Shown: positions 54,870-63,764 of the stretch, piece after piece
Position numbering within the stretch: position 1 is the first letter of the stretch
How the letters are laid out: the number at the start of each line of letters is the position of its first letter
Assembly: GCA_018971775.1 (NCBI GenBank)
Contig: JAGXAB010000028.1
Coordinates: 1-64,000, forward strand
DNA from: Cyanobacteria bacterium REEB67
GTDB lineage: Bacteria; Cyanobacteriota; Vampirovibrionia; Obscuribacterales; Obscuribacteraceae
Direction: 5' to 3'
DNA length: 64,000 nucleotides
Program-made: the position numbers and the translations under genes
Notes under the pieces: generated by a model
Told to the model about the DNA's origin: nothing
What the model saw: the letters and a program-made list of their open reading frames with translations, nothing else
Databases searched by the model: none

Positions 54870-55865
54870 TTAGCCAAACTTCTGCCTCCGGCGCCGGATG
54901 ACGCCAGACAGCCAACGCACCGCGGTCAGGACCCTGAGGGCCGGCCGGCGGAAATAGCCGTCTATTCCGAGCCTGACGGCAAGAGCGGCGGCCAGGCCGG
55001 CCAAATTGACGAGCAGCCAGCGCACTGCCTGCCAGACCAGGCATAAGCCGTTCCAGACGCCGGTGACGCTGGCTCGGATGATCGCAGCCGGCACATCGAG
55101 AGCGATCTCGAACAGGTAGCGGCTGCGTCCCGGGGGGCGCTTGGGTACGATCACAGGTGGTGTGGCCGAGGGCTTAAGCCAGGCCGAGATCACCAATACC
55201 GCGCCAACCAGGGCGCCAAAGCTCATCCCACCGGCATGATCCCAGAAGCCGATCGTGGCGGCCTTGGCAAAGGAGATGTTATGGATGGCGATCCAGATGC
55301 TGATAGCCTGCATCAGGATGAAGTCCAGGATGAAGAGGAAGGCGCTGGACACGAAGGGCAGCGGGATGGGGCTGACTGGCACCCAGCCTTCCACTTCGGC
55401 ACGAGGGAAGAGCACTATATACGCGCCCATGACACCGCCAATGGCGCCACTTGCTCCCAGGCCCGTACCAAATCCGGTCGGGTCGAAATACACTTGGGCC
55501 AAACCGGCCACGAGCCCGGCCATCAGGTAGAAGGCGGTAAAGCGTTTCCAGCCGAGCCTGGCTTCCACAGCCGGTGCGAAGGTGAAGAAAAAGCACATGT
55601 TGCCGAAGATGTGCTCAAATCCACCGTGCAAAAACATCGGTATGAAGAGCGCAGCCAGGCAGGTGAGGATCGGATGCAGGTGACCGCTCTGCACGGCGTT
55701 GATGAGCTCGTGCCGCGACAGAAGCCAGCCCTGGATCGTGCTGTTGAGTTGTCCGACACTCGTGAAGGACAGCTCGAAGATGAACATCAGAATGTTCGCG
55801 GCGACGATTGTCACCGTGGCCCACGGGAAGGTCAGATAGCGCAGATTGTCTTTCAGCGGAAACAT
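54870..55865 (-). CDS. Rhomboid intramembrane serine protease
   Basis: About 331 residues with six or more membrane helices. The rhomboid set is intact: HGGFEHIFGNM in the second helix region, GLGASGAIGGVMGAY with nucleophile S139, and FWDHAGGMSFGAL with catalytic H210. A basic helical extension of about 100 residues follows the domain. It cleaves membrane proteins within the bilayer. ATG 55865 has GGGGAG upstream and starts one base after the TGA of the preceding gene, so it is translated with the mxa-like operon 2. The client may be a product of this operon. Confidence 0.85.
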   Translation of the reverse strand: MFPLKDNLRYLTFPWATVTIVAANILMFIFELSFTSVGQLNSTIQGWLLSRHELINAVQSGHLHPILTCLAALFIPMFLHGGFEHIFGNMCFFFTFAPAVEARLGWKRFTAFYLMAGLVAGLAQVYFDPTGFGTGLGASGAIGGVMGAYIVLFPRAEVEGWVPVSPIPLPFVSSAFLFILDFILMQAISIWIAIHNISFAKAATIGFWDHAGGMSFGALVGAVLVISAWLKPSATPPVIVPKRPPGRSRYLFEIALDVPAAIIRASVTGVWNGLCLVWQAVRWLLVNLAGLAAALAVRLGIDGYFRRPALRVLTAVRWLSGVIRRRRQKFG

Positions 55866-55866
55866 C

Positions 55867-56430
55867 TCAGTTCTCCCCTGAATGGCGTTGGTTGTGCCGG
55901 TCGCAAGCAGGATCCAAATCCTGGCTCTGCGGGCCGCCAAACTCCGGCGCCGGCTCGCTGCTATCGAGTGCGGCCTGCAACTGCTCTCGCCTGATGCGAT
56001 TGTGGTAATAAGCAGTGTAGGCGACGAGCAGGATTAGCATGATGGCAATCCTGATTGGCGTCCAGATCACTGGCAAAATCTTGAGCAGGGTGGCCCAGAT
56101 TTTGTGCAGGATGCTGATCTGACGGTGGAATAAACCTGGCACTACTCCGGCCTGTTCCGGCCGAGTGGAAGGATGGGCCGCTGGTTGTACGGCGGTCTTG
56201 TCAGGGCTGGTCGGTGCCACCACCACTGGTGAAGTGGCGGGCTGGGCCGTCAGCGTGGGCAGGCTCACTGCCGGTACGCTAAGACCCGGGGCCTGGGGCC
56301 CTTGCGGGGCTCCGTCGACCGTCATGGCCTGGGCCGCTGGCACGAGCCATGTCGGCCAGGGGGCGCACAGCATGCCGGCCATAATCAAGCCTGCAACACT
56401 GAGCGCGACTATTGCGCGTCGAAAGGACAT
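55867..56430 (-). CDS. Exported membrane-anchored hypothetical protein
   Basis: 187 residues. Signal-like N-terminus (IVALSVAGLIMAGMLCAPW ... AAQAM), a Pro/Ala/Thr/Val-rich linker (about 40-95), a membrane helix (IRIAIMLILLVAYTAYY) and a charged C-terminus. No family recognised. AAGGAG precedes the ATG. It sits between the MxaA-like and rhomboid genes, immediately abutting the latter, so it may be the rhomboid substrate or partner; this is a guess from position. Confidence 0.6.
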   Translation of the reverse strand: MSFRRAIVALSVAGLIMAGMLCAPWPTWLVPAAQAMTVDGAPQGPQAPGLSVPAVSLPTLTAQPATSPVVVAPTSPDKTAVQPAAHPSTRPEQAGVVPGLFHRQISILHKIWATLLKILPVIWTPIRIAIMLILLVAYTAYYHNRIRREQLQAALDSSEPAPEFGGPQSQDLDPACDRHNQRHSGEN

Positions 56431-56529
56431 TGTTTTTCTCCTTGGTTGTGAAAAGCCAGGTCTGTGTCAGCCGTATCGCTCTCCCCGTAAAGGAAGCGGC
56501 GATACAGCTGCCTTCAGACCAGATATTCG

Positions 56530-57804
56530 TCACATGCTCAGTGGACGGGGGATGATCTGGTCGACTTCGGCCATGCACTCTCTGTGCTCGGCGGCACTGA
56601 GAGTCTGCCGATCAACGAGCACCCGCTCGATTTTGGCCAGGGCCGAAATCGTCAGCTTGAGGATGGCGTCGGCCGGGAACGCGCCGGCGATTGCCGAGGC
56701 GGGCATGGACTGGATGCCGGGATAGGTAGGTGCCAGGTACTGCCTGATCACCTGGCTGATGCGAGCATAGTGATTGGCCGAGTAGCCGATCTCTTTGCCC
56801 GAGGCCTGCACGCGGTTGAGCGCAAGCCAGGCGGCAGCCTGCCGGGGCATCTGTCGGCGAGGGCGCACCCGGTTGACGAAGCGCATGAGAGCCACGGCCG
56901 GCCAGAGCAGCAGCAAAACCACCATCAGGATGGTGGCCGGGGCCATGGCCCAGGACTGTCGCGGCTGGCTGAGACCAGTGTTACCCAGGGTGGGCTGGCT
57001 CATGCCGGTCTGGCCGTTGACGTCCTGCATGATTATGAAGTCGGGCGTCTGCAGCGGTTCCCAGAGGGCTTGCCCGCTTGGCGTGAAGCTGGTCGCATAG
57101 GGAATCTGCATGGTAAAGGTGCTGTACGGGCCGGGGGCAAACTGCCGCACTAGCAGCGTCAGATTGTACTGGACACCGCCTTTGATCACCTTCTGTGTCA
57201 TGACGGGCCGATCGGCGAGTTCGAAGGGGCCTGAGCCGACCAGATAGAGCCGCCCCTGCTTGAGCAGAGGGTTGAGGTCGATCTTGGCTCCATCGGCCAC
57301 ACCAATAACCACATTGACGACAATATTGTCGCCGACATGATATTCGTACGGGCGCGCCGAGACATCAACCAGCAGCATACCGCCGGCGCAGGACATCTTG
57401 GCGACGCCCTGGACCTTGAGGGGAGCCGGGGGAGTCGCCTGAGCCGAGGGAGTGGCCCCTGGAGTGGTGGCGGTACCGGTATCGGGGCTGGCCGGAGCAG
57501 CGGGGGGAGTTGCCGTCGCCGGGGCGGTAGCAGCGGCCGCAGCCGCAGTACTGCTCGGGTCGCCGGGCAGAGCGGGCCCACAGGTGTTGGCTGGCAACTG
57601 CACGGCGGGCTGGGGCGTGGGGACGGCCGCAGTGGAAGCGGCGCTGCCGGCGGCAGCAGGCGCGCTGGCGCTGGGCGCCGTGGCGGGTGTGCTGGCGCTG
57701 GGCGGCACGCCGAGTGAGGGTGGATCCGCCAGGGTCGTCCCGGCGGTGAAGGACAGCATCAATGCTGCCCCGGCAAGAAGAAGAAGAAGAAGCAGGTGTT
57801 TCAT
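56530..57804 (-). CDS. MxaA-like membrane protein, module 2
   Basis: 424 residues. Signal peptide, a long Ala/Pro/Thr-rich low-complexity segment (about 35-130), a beta-rich periplasmic domain (VDVSARPYEYHVGDNIVVNV; NLTLLVRQFAPGPYSTFTMQ), a membrane helix (ATILMVVLLLLWPAVALMRF) and a cytoplasmic helical domain (LALNRVQASGKEIGYSANHY). Layout equals the protein at 31022 and MxaA. AGGAG precedes the ATG; it starts five bases after the DUF58 gene stop. Confidence 0.65.
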   Translation of the reverse strand: MKHLLLLLLLAGAALMLSFTAGTTLADPPSLGVPPSASTPATAPSASAPAAAGSAASTAAVPTPQPAVQLPANTCGPALPGDPSSTAAAAAATAPATATPPAAPASPDTGTATTPGATPSAQATPPAPLKVQGVAKMSCAGGMLLVDVSARPYEYHVGDNIVVNVVIGVADGAKIDLNPLLKQGRLYLVGSGPFELADRPVMTQKVIKGGVQYNLTLLVRQFAPGPYSTFTMQIPYATSFTPSGQALWEPLQTPDFIIMQDVNGQTGMSQPTLGNTGLSQPRQSWAMAPATILMVVLLLLWPAVALMRFVNRVRPRRQMPRQAAAWLALNRVQASGKEIGYSANHYARISQVIRQYLAPTYPGIQSMPASAIAGAFPADAILKLTISALAKIERVLVDRQTLSAAEHRECMAEVDQIIPRPLSM

Positions 57805-57809
57805 TGGTA

Positions 57810-58751
57810 TTACTCCTGGTACCTGACACCGGTCAGGACGGGAACGAGTTTCAGGTCGATGCCTTCATCTCCATCCGAGGTGTTGAACTCCTCGACTGCA
57901 GCCCCGGCGTCGCCAAGGCTGTGGCGCAACCTTTTGCGCTCGCTGTCAAACTCGGCCGCCCACTGGGCGCGCCGTCTTTTGCTCAGCCAGACGGTAGTGC
58001 TGCGCCCGGTCCTCAGATCTTTCAGCTCGCGCAGCCCGAAGCCTTCGGGCAATTCGCGCTCTCTGACGTCACCGATGATCAGACAGACCAGGTCGTGCAC
58101 GTGGCCGACCGTGGTCAGAGATTGCAGCTCTTCTGCCGTAAGATTGTGGAAGGTGGATATGACAAAGACCAGGCAGCGTTCGGTCAGGGGCAGACGCAGG
58201 AGCGCCTGCTGCAGGCCGGAGACACTGCTTTCGTTGTTGATGAAGGAAGATTCGTCGGGATCAAGATAACTGTAAAGCGCCGGCAACAGCTGACTGGAGG
58301 CGCTCTTGGGCGGCAGTATCTGCTGCAGGTGCTGCTCATCGTAGGTGATGACGCCGGCGCGATCGTCGCGCGACGCCGCTCCCAAGATGCGCCCCAAGAG
58401 AGTGGCTGCCAGGGTGCGCTCGGTCATGTTTTGCGTGCCGAAGATCAAAGCCGGTGAATTGTCGGCAATGGTCCAGACCGTCAAATCGCGCGGCTCTTCG
58501 TAGAGAGCGGCCAGGGTTTCGCGCCAGCCGGTCTTGGCAGAGGCCTTGCCGTCGACGCGATCGCCTGGATCCCACTCTTTCAGCTTGGCCAGGTCGAAGC
58601 CGGTATCGCCCATGATGCGGGTACGCCGGTCGCCGCTGCCCGGTTCCACCTTGTTGGTGGGCCAGGCAATGGTCAGACCGACAGGCACGATGCCCGACAG
58701 GATTGTCTGGATGGTTTCGGCCGCTTCGGAGCGTTCAGATTTTGAATTCAT
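57810..58751 (-). CDS. DUF58 protein (MxaS-like)
   Basis: 313 residues, soluble. GFDLAKLKEWDPGDRVDGKASAKTG (about 51-75) is the DUF58 signature, here with RVDGKAS for the more usual RIDWKAS. A VWA-like fold follows (LTVWTIADNSPALIFGTQNM; CLVFVISTFHNLTAE). DUF58 proteins bind MoxR ATPases and their VWA partners. GGAG is found before the ATG. It sits between moxR and the MxaA-like gene. Module 1 has no counterpart. Confidence 0.7.
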   Translation of the reverse strand: MNSKSERSEAAETIQTILSGIVPVGLTIAWPTNKVEPGSGDRRTRIMGDTGFDLAKLKEWDPGDRVDGKASAKTGWRETLAALYEEPRDLTVWTIADNSPALIFGTQNMTERTLAATLLGRILGAASRDDRAGVITYDEQHLQQILPPKSASSQLLPALYSYLDPDESSFINNESSVSGLQQALLRLPLTERCLVFVISTFHNLTAEELQSLTTVGHVHDLVCLIIGDVRERELPEGFGLRELKDLRTGRSTTVWLSKRRRAQWAAEFDSERKRLRHSLGDAGAAVEEFNTSDGDEGIDLKLVPVLTGVRYQE

Positions 58752-58813
58752 GGTGTAATCTCCACACGGTTAGCTGGTTGCTCTCATGGCAACGGTCCAC
58801 ACTGGACCGCGCC

Positions 58814-59836
58814 TCAGGGCGCCGGCGTGCCGCGCAGGACAGCGTCGATGAAATCGTTGATGCTGACCTTGTGCTTGCCGACCTTGGAGAGCGAGCCCAT
58901 GAGGATGTGGGCGCGGGCGACATCGGGGAAGACTGCCTGCACGTGCTCGACGCGCACCTTGTCTTCGCCGGCCATGAAGGCGATTGCCGCCGCCGCCTTG
59001 CGCAGGCCCATGGCCATGCGGGGCGAGCCGCCGTAGGTGACCAGGGCCTCGAAGCTGCGCCCGTCGATGGTCTTGAACTGCTTGAACTGCGGCTTGGCCG
59101 GGTTGCAGCTCTGTGTCAACTGGGTGATGTACTGCTTCAGATGCGGGCTGACGCCGTCGGTGGCCAGGAGGCGCACCTGCTTCTGCATCTGGCGGATGTC
59201 GGTGATGGTCAGGCTGGGCACGATCATGCTCTCGGGATCGCGATCGAAGAGCACGGCGCGGCTGTGGATTTCATCCATTTCGGCATCGCTGGGATAGCCC
59301 CACTCGATGTCCATGAGCAGGCGGTCCTTGAGGGCGTCGCCGAGCTCGTAGGTGCCGGCCGACTCGAAGTCGTTGCGCGTCATCACGGAGATGAAGATGT
59401 CTTCCAGGTCGTGGCGGACGCCATCGATGGTCAGGAAGCGCTCCTCCAGCGCCTGGAGCAGCGAGCTCAGCACGCGCGGCGAGGCGCGGTTGATCTCGTC
59501 GATCAACAGGACGTTGACCTTGAGCATCGGACCGGGGCGAAATTCTCTGCCCGTGGCGGTCTCAATGTTGTAGCCGGTAATGTCGGAGGGGCGCATGTCC
59601 GGCACCATCTGGATGCGGCCGCGCAAGCAGCCCTCGATGCCGGCCTGCACGACCTTGGCGATCAGGGTCTTGCCCAGACCGGGCATGGTGACGAGAGAAG
59701 CATGGCCGTCGGCGAGCAGGCAGGCGAAAACCGAGGCCAGCTCACGGGTATGGCCGACGATCACTTTGTTGGCCTCGTTGAGGAAGTCCACGGAACGGGA
59801 TTCCGTTACCTTGAAGTCTTTGAGATCGATTGACAT
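58814..59836 (-). CDS. moxR: MoxR-family AAA+ ATPase
   Basis: 340 residues. Walker A is TMPGLGKT (50-57), Walker B NVLLIDEINRA (about 106-116), with the MoxR-typical segments VPDMRPSDITGYNIE, SLLQALEERFLTIDG and YGGSPRMAMGLRKAAAA (sensor 2 region). MoxR ATPases act as chaperones with VWA proteins to mature or insert cofactors in enzymes such as methanol dehydrogenase. AAGGAAA precedes the ATG. The only MoxR in the window. Confidence 0.9.
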   Translation of the reverse strand: MSIDLKDFKVTESRSVDFLNEANKVIVGHTRELASVFACLLADGHASLVTMPGLGKTLIAKVVQAGIEGCLRGRIQMVPDMRPSDITGYNIETATGREFRPGPMLKVNVLLIDEINRASPRVLSSLLQALEERFLTIDGVRHDLEDIFISVMTRNDFESAGTYELGDALKDRLLMDIEWGYPSDAEMDEIHSRAVLFDRDPESMIVPSLTITDIRQMQKQVRLLATDGVSPHLKQYITQLTQSCNPAKPQFKQFKTIDGRSFEALVTYGGSPRMAMGLRKAAAAIAFMAGEDKVRVEHVQAVFPDVARAHILMGSLSKVGKHKVSINDFIDAVLRGTPAP

Positions 59837-59927
59837 TTCGATGTTTCCTTAATGTCAGTGAGGTTGAACAGGCAGAAGCGCAGATCTGAGAAATCGCGCC
59901 CTGCGGCATATATGGCAGGCAGCCGGC

Positions 59928-61082
59928 TCAGCGAGTCTGGCTGGGGGAAGACCGGCGCCAGGGCCGACCCTTGAAGGAAAGAAAACGTGCAGGCAGGGCC
60001 CGCAGGAAGACGATGGCAAGGAAAAACATGGCAGCACCAAGCGGATACTGGTAGAGCTGGAGCTGCTGGATCTCCACCTTGCTGCCGGCCAGAACAGACG
60101 GCCAGTTGATGGACAGAGGCTCTCCGGCAGAGGCCTTGATGTAGACTCCACCGGCCGAGTCGGCCAGTGACTGCAGGAAGGCGTCATCCCGGTAGGAAGT
60201 CAAAGCCGGTTGGCCTTGGCCCGGGAAATAGCCGGTCAGATTGCCCTGATCGTCATACAGAGGAAGGGCCGATGGCTCAGGCGAGCCAATCCCGACGATG
60301 ACCAGCTTGACCGCTTGCTTGCGGATTTGCGCCACCACCTTGGCCAGATCGGCCGGCGTGCCGTCATGGCCGCCGTCGGTGAAGAGGATGATCACTTTCC
60401 CAGGGGCTGCCTTGCCGGCATCGTTCTGGTCGTGATCGAGCACGGCCAGGGCGCTGGCCAGGCCGGTCTCGACATAGCTGCCCGTACCGGGAGCACTGCC
60501 GACGTCGACCCAGCGCCAGGCGGTGAGCAGGGTGACCAGGGGAGCGAAGTCGTCGTTGAGATACGACTTGACTGTCCCGTCTCCGGAGTAGACAACCAGA
60601 CCAAGCTGGTTGCCCGTGATGGCCGGCATGATCTGCTTGCGCAGGATGAGCCGGGCAATGCTCATACGGCTGCCGCAGGGGCCATGCACGGTCGAGCAAT
60701 CGGCTCCACCGAAGGCCTGGTCGTTCTGGCGGTTGTCCTCCGAATCCATGGAGATGGAGCTGTCGAAAGCAGCGGCCACGCGCAGGGAGCCCGAGGGCAC
60801 CGCCACAGGCCGGGTGGGCAGGTAGGGCATGGTGGCGGCTGCCGCACAGAGCACTACCGCCAGGGAGAAGGCCGCTACAATAAGCCATTCCTTAAGCAGT
60901 GATGGAGCGGTGCTGAATCTTGAGACCAGCCTTTCATCGCCGTACTGGCGAAAGGCCCGCAGGCGCCAGCGCCAGCTAGCCAGCCAGAAGAGCACGACCA
61001 GCACCATCCCCGGTACCGCGTACCAGATGTACTGCGGGTGCTGGAAGAGGATTTGGTGGAAAAGACCGAAGAGATGACTCAT
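59928..61082 (-). CDS. VWA-domain membrane protein (MxaL-like), module 2
   Basis: 384 residues. Two N-terminal membrane helices (AVPGMVLVVLFWLASW; LIVAAFSLAVVLCAAAATM), a VWA domain with VAAAFDSSISMDS (D-x-S-x-S), VVYSGDGTVK and ILFTDGGHDG, and a C-terminal membrane helix (YPLGAAMFFLAIVFLRALP). Two cysteines in the insert after the metal motif (GADCSTVHGPCGS) could form a disulphide. It is the paralogue of the protein at 32085. Confidence 0.8.
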   Translation of the reverse strand: MSHLFGLFHQILFQHPQYIWYAVPGMVLVVLFWLASWRWRLRAFRQYGDERLVSRFSTAPSLLKEWLIVAAFSLAVVLCAAAATMPYLPTRPVAVPSGSLRVAAAFDSSISMDSEDNRQNDQAFGGADCSTVHGPCGSRMSIARLILRKQIMPAITGNQLGLVVYSGDGTVKSYLNDDFAPLVTLLTAWRWVDVGSAPGTGSYVETGLASALAVLDHDQNDAGKAAPGKVIILFTDGGHDGTPADLAKVVAQIRKQAVKLVIVGIGSPEPSALPLYDDQGNLTGYFPGQGQPALTSYRDDAFLQSLADSAGGVYIKASAGEPLSINWPSVLAGSKVEIQQLQLYQYPLGAAMFFLAIVFLRALPARFLSFKGRPWRRSSPSQTR

Positions 61083-61097
61083 GTTCTTCTCCCCGGA

Positions 61098-61802
61098 CTA
61101 AATGGCGGTCGGGTTGTTATGCGTAAATCCCTGGCCGCCAGGATTGCCGCTGGACGGCTGACCGCCCCGCTTACCGTCCATCTTTTGTTTGCCCTTGCCC
61201 GGGCCCTGTCCGATCTTGCCCTGGGCCAGCATCTGAGCCAGCTCCGGATGTTGATCGAGCAGCACCTGCATGTTGTTGCGGGTGTCCTGCGCCTCTTTGG
61301 CCAGGCGGCGCAACTGGCAGCTGTCACTGACGGTCAGGTCGTGCGCAGCCACCTGGTCGGAGGGAGCGACGCAGTAGTCCTTGCCGTACTGATGGGCCGG
61401 GTCGTCACGAGGGGTGACTCCTGGGATCAGGGTCTGACCGTTATTGAGCCGCAGCGACTGCACGTATGCGACAAGAGCCTTTTCCGGTTTGTGAGCGGCC
61501 ATCATCATGATGTTGCCCTTCTGGAAGTAGGCCAGTGCCGCCAGTTCTTGATCCGGCTGGGGGTAAAAGAAGCGGGCAAACCAGTTGCCGCCCAGAGCGA
61601 CTTTGTAGGCGTCCAGCGACGCCTGGAAGGCTGCCAGGGCCAGGGCCGGCGAGCTTGAGCTCAGAGCCTTCATGGCGATGTCGTAGTCGATGGACTGCTG
61701 GTCTTCGTAGCCAGCCAGGCGGCTGACACTGCTGACCATTGACAGACCCAGTCCGAGAGCCAGAACAAGCGGGAGAGTCCGCTTCAAGAATGATGTGAAC
61801 AT
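61098..61802 (-). CDS. MxaK-like TPR membrane protein, module 2
   Basis: 234 residues. N-terminal membrane helix (TLPLVLALGLGLSMVSSV), a TPR-like helical region (ALAAFQASLDAYKVALGG; ALAYFQKGNIMMMAAHKPEK), and a Gly/Lys/Gln-rich tail. Same place between two VWA genes as the protein at 33203. Spacing 11 and 15 bases to its neighbours shows a tight operon. Confidence 0.65.
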   Translation of the reverse strand: MFTSFLKRTLPLVLALGLGLSMVSSVSRLAGYEDQQSIDYDIAMKALSSSSPALALAAFQASLDAYKVALGGNWFARFFYPQPDQELAALAYFQKGNIMMMAAHKPEKALVAYVQSLRLNNGQTLIPGVTPRDDPAHQYGKDYCVAPSDQVAAHDLTVSDSCQLRRLAKEAQDTRNNMQVLLDQHPELAQMLAQGKIGQGPGKGKQKMDGKRGGQPSSGNPGGQGFTHNNPTAI

Positions 61803-61813
61803 GTTCCTGATTC

Positions 61814-62896
61814 CTAAATTTGTTCTCGGGAGAGAGCCGAGAGTAAGAGGTAGGCGGCGCCGAACAGGGCCGCCAGCTTGAGCAGGTCGATCAGGGCATC
61901 TCGGTAACCGAGTACCTGTTTCTCCTGCACGGTGTGACCGGCCAGGTTGTCGATGTCGCTGACCATGGAGTTAAACTTCGAAACATCCTGGACCGACGTC
62001 ACTTCGCCGCCCACCGATTTGACGAAGGCCTTGAGCGGCTGGATGCTGTCGCCGTTGCTGGCCCAGTCGTCACCGATACCGAAGACGAATATATGAATAT
62101 GCAACGCCTTAAACTGAGCGGCCAGAGCGGCTGCCCGGTCGTTATCGATGGAAGAGTCGCCGTCGGTGACCATGATAAAGATGCGTGCCTGGTCGGACCG
62201 GGTCTTGCTGAGCACGTTGATAGCTCCCTGCAGCGCACCGTCCGATTTTTCGTAAACACCGTTCGGGCCATCGAAGTTGGTGCCTCCGCCGCCGGTCGTG
62301 ACAATGTAGTTTTTGATCGACGGCAGGAGGTCGAGGATGACCTGGTGGTTGGTGGTGGGTGGATAGAGGTAGTACACTTCATCGTCGAAAGAAGTGAGGG
62401 CGATGCGCAGCTTGTGGCTGTGCTTGATGAACATTGTGATAGCGCCCAGGGAGGCGTCGATACGCTCGGGAGTATTGGCCGGAGCCTGTTGTCGATCCAT
62501 TGAATAGCCGCCGCCGTATGAGCCGCCGCCCAGAGGGCTGAGCGTGCCGGAGGACGGGGTCGGCGCGGCAAACTGTGGGCCGGCCAGCTTGACCTCGGGC
62601 GCGTCGGTGACGCCAGTGGTCATCGACCCGGAAACATCCTGGGTGATATCGATTGTGCCGCCGGGCTGGCTGACTGTGTGCCAGAACGAGGTCTGGAGCT
62701 GGGCCATGGCCAGGCACAGGACTATCCAGAGCGCAGTTTTGCTGCCCCTGGTAAGCCAGGCGAGTGACGACCAGGCGTTACTCTTTTTGTGAATGCCTGT
62801 CTGGCTATGCCCGAAAACCTGTGAGTGTCCAGTAAGGATCCACAGAGCCGGTACAAAAGCCAGCAGCCACAAAAAATCTATACTCAGAAATTTCAT
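61814..62896 (-). CDS. VWA-domain membrane protein (MxaC-like), module 2
   Basis: 360 residues. Membrane helices at the N-terminus (FLWLLAFVPALWILTG; TALWIVLCLAMAQLQ), VWA domain with IDITQDVSGSMTTG (D-x-S-G-S), LTSFDDEVYYL and IMVTDGDSSID, and a C-terminal membrane helix (LLKLAALFGAAYLLLSAL). First gene of module 2, with GGAAG before the ATG. Paralogue of the protein at 33813. Confidence 0.8.
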   Translation of the reverse strand: MKFLSIDFLWLLAFVPALWILTGHSQVFGHSQTGIHKKSNAWSSLAWLTRGSKTALWIVLCLAMAQLQTSFWHTVSQPGGTIDITQDVSGSMTTGVTDAPEVKLAGPQFAAPTPSSGTLSPLGGGSYGGGYSMDRQQAPANTPERIDASLGAITMFIKHSHKLRIALTSFDDEVYYLYPPTTNHQVILDLLPSIKNYIVTTGGGGTNFDGPNGVYEKSDGALQGAINVLSKTRSDQARIFIMVTDGDSSIDNDRAAALAAQFKALHIHIFVFGIGDDWASNGDSIQPLKAFVKSVGGEVTSVQDVSKFNSMVSDIDNLAGHTVQEKQVLGYRDALIDLLKLAALFGAAYLLLSALSREQI

Positions 62897-63304
62897 GGGT
62901 TCTTCCTTTGCAGAAGAGTGTTGTTGAGTGTGATACAGTGCCGGCGGCGTTCTTTGCAGGTGGAGCCGACAGCATAGAAAGAATGGTGCGCAGGCGAATG
63001 AGAAGTCTTTCGACCGGGGTCGGGCCAGCGCATGCCTGCTGTTGCACAGCTTCGCTAATGGCGCTCAAGCCGCGGATGAAGGGTCTCCAGCTACTGCCGG
63101 ACCTCAACGCAGCCCGCAGCCGCTTCTCCTTCTCCTTCTCCTTCTCCTTCTCCTTCTCAGACCTTTTAAGACAGCTCTTTACAGGCCGTGCTCGTTCGGG
63201 CAGGCTTGTTGCGCACTCTTAGATGGGCTAATTGAGGAGGACTGGACGTTTCAGTAAGAAGTCTCAAACGGGTGAGGGAGAATGGTGAAGATACAAACAA
63301 GATA
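62897..63304. other. Upstream region of mxa-like operon 2
   Basis: No gene seen. It should hold the promoter of the operon. A hexanucleotide array CTCCTT at 63124-63158 is listed separately. Confidence 0.5.
63124..63158. repeat. CTCCTT hexanucleotide microsatellite
   Basis: About six uninterrupted copies of a six-base unit, 230 bases upstream of the VWA gene start. Pure purine on the minus strand (AAGGAG), so each unit is also a ribosome-binding-site-like sequence. Copy number may vary by slippage. Confidence 0.8.
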
Positions 63305-63646
63305 TCACCGGCGCAGAGCCGGACAGATTGTAAAGAACGGTAAAGAAAGCTCCTTTACAAGCGGTAACATGATGCTCCAAAGGGCCGCCTCGGCTCGATA
63401 CAGCCCGCGATCCGGGAGCGAAATAGCGGATGGGTTTCTTTCTTGATACCTAACTAATCGCCACAACATATAGCGCAAGAGCGTGCGGCCAGGCCACTCG
63501 CTTTGCCAAGGCGCAGCCCAGTTTTTTGCCACATGGGCCTTCTCGAAGGTGTTGCTTGTTTTTGCCACAGCCCTTCCCGGGCCCGACGAACACATTAGTT
63601 TGCCATCACTGTCGTAAGCGCGATTGAAAAAAGCGTCACCAACCAT
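63305..63646 (-). CDS. Possible hypothetical protein
   Basis: 113-residue frame from ATG 63646 (MVGDAFFNRAYDSDGK), with a basic aromatic stretch (EWPGRTLLRYMLWRLVRYQE). No recognised domain and a weak ribosome site. It could be a decayed C-terminal fragment, since the frame extends upstream to 63715 with further plausible residues. Low confidence. Confidence 0.25.
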   Translation of the reverse strand: MVGDAFFNRAYDSDGKLMCSSGPGRAVAKTSNTFEKAHVAKNWAAPWQSEWPGRTLLRYMLWRLVRYQERNPSAISLPDRGLYRAEAALWSIMLPLVKELSLPFFTICPALRR

Positions 63647-63764
63647 CTCTATTATATGTTTTGGTGGTTTGGTGAGAGTCAAAGCTATAAAGGGTGTGCG
63701 ATCGCACAGTGGCAAAAGCGGCTTGCAGCCTTAGTCTGGCAAGAAAGTCAGAGAGGTCGCCACG

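Noticed and set aside
55236-55994. 252-codon plus-strand frame opposite the rhomboid gene
   Set aside because: Rhomboid motifs HGG, GASG and the catalytic His are all on the minus strand.
38347-63710. HIP1-type GCGATCGC sites as a cyanobacterial marker
   Set aside because: I counted about five sites by eye in 64 kb, only slightly above what base composition would give, far from the density in HIP1-rich cyanobacteria.
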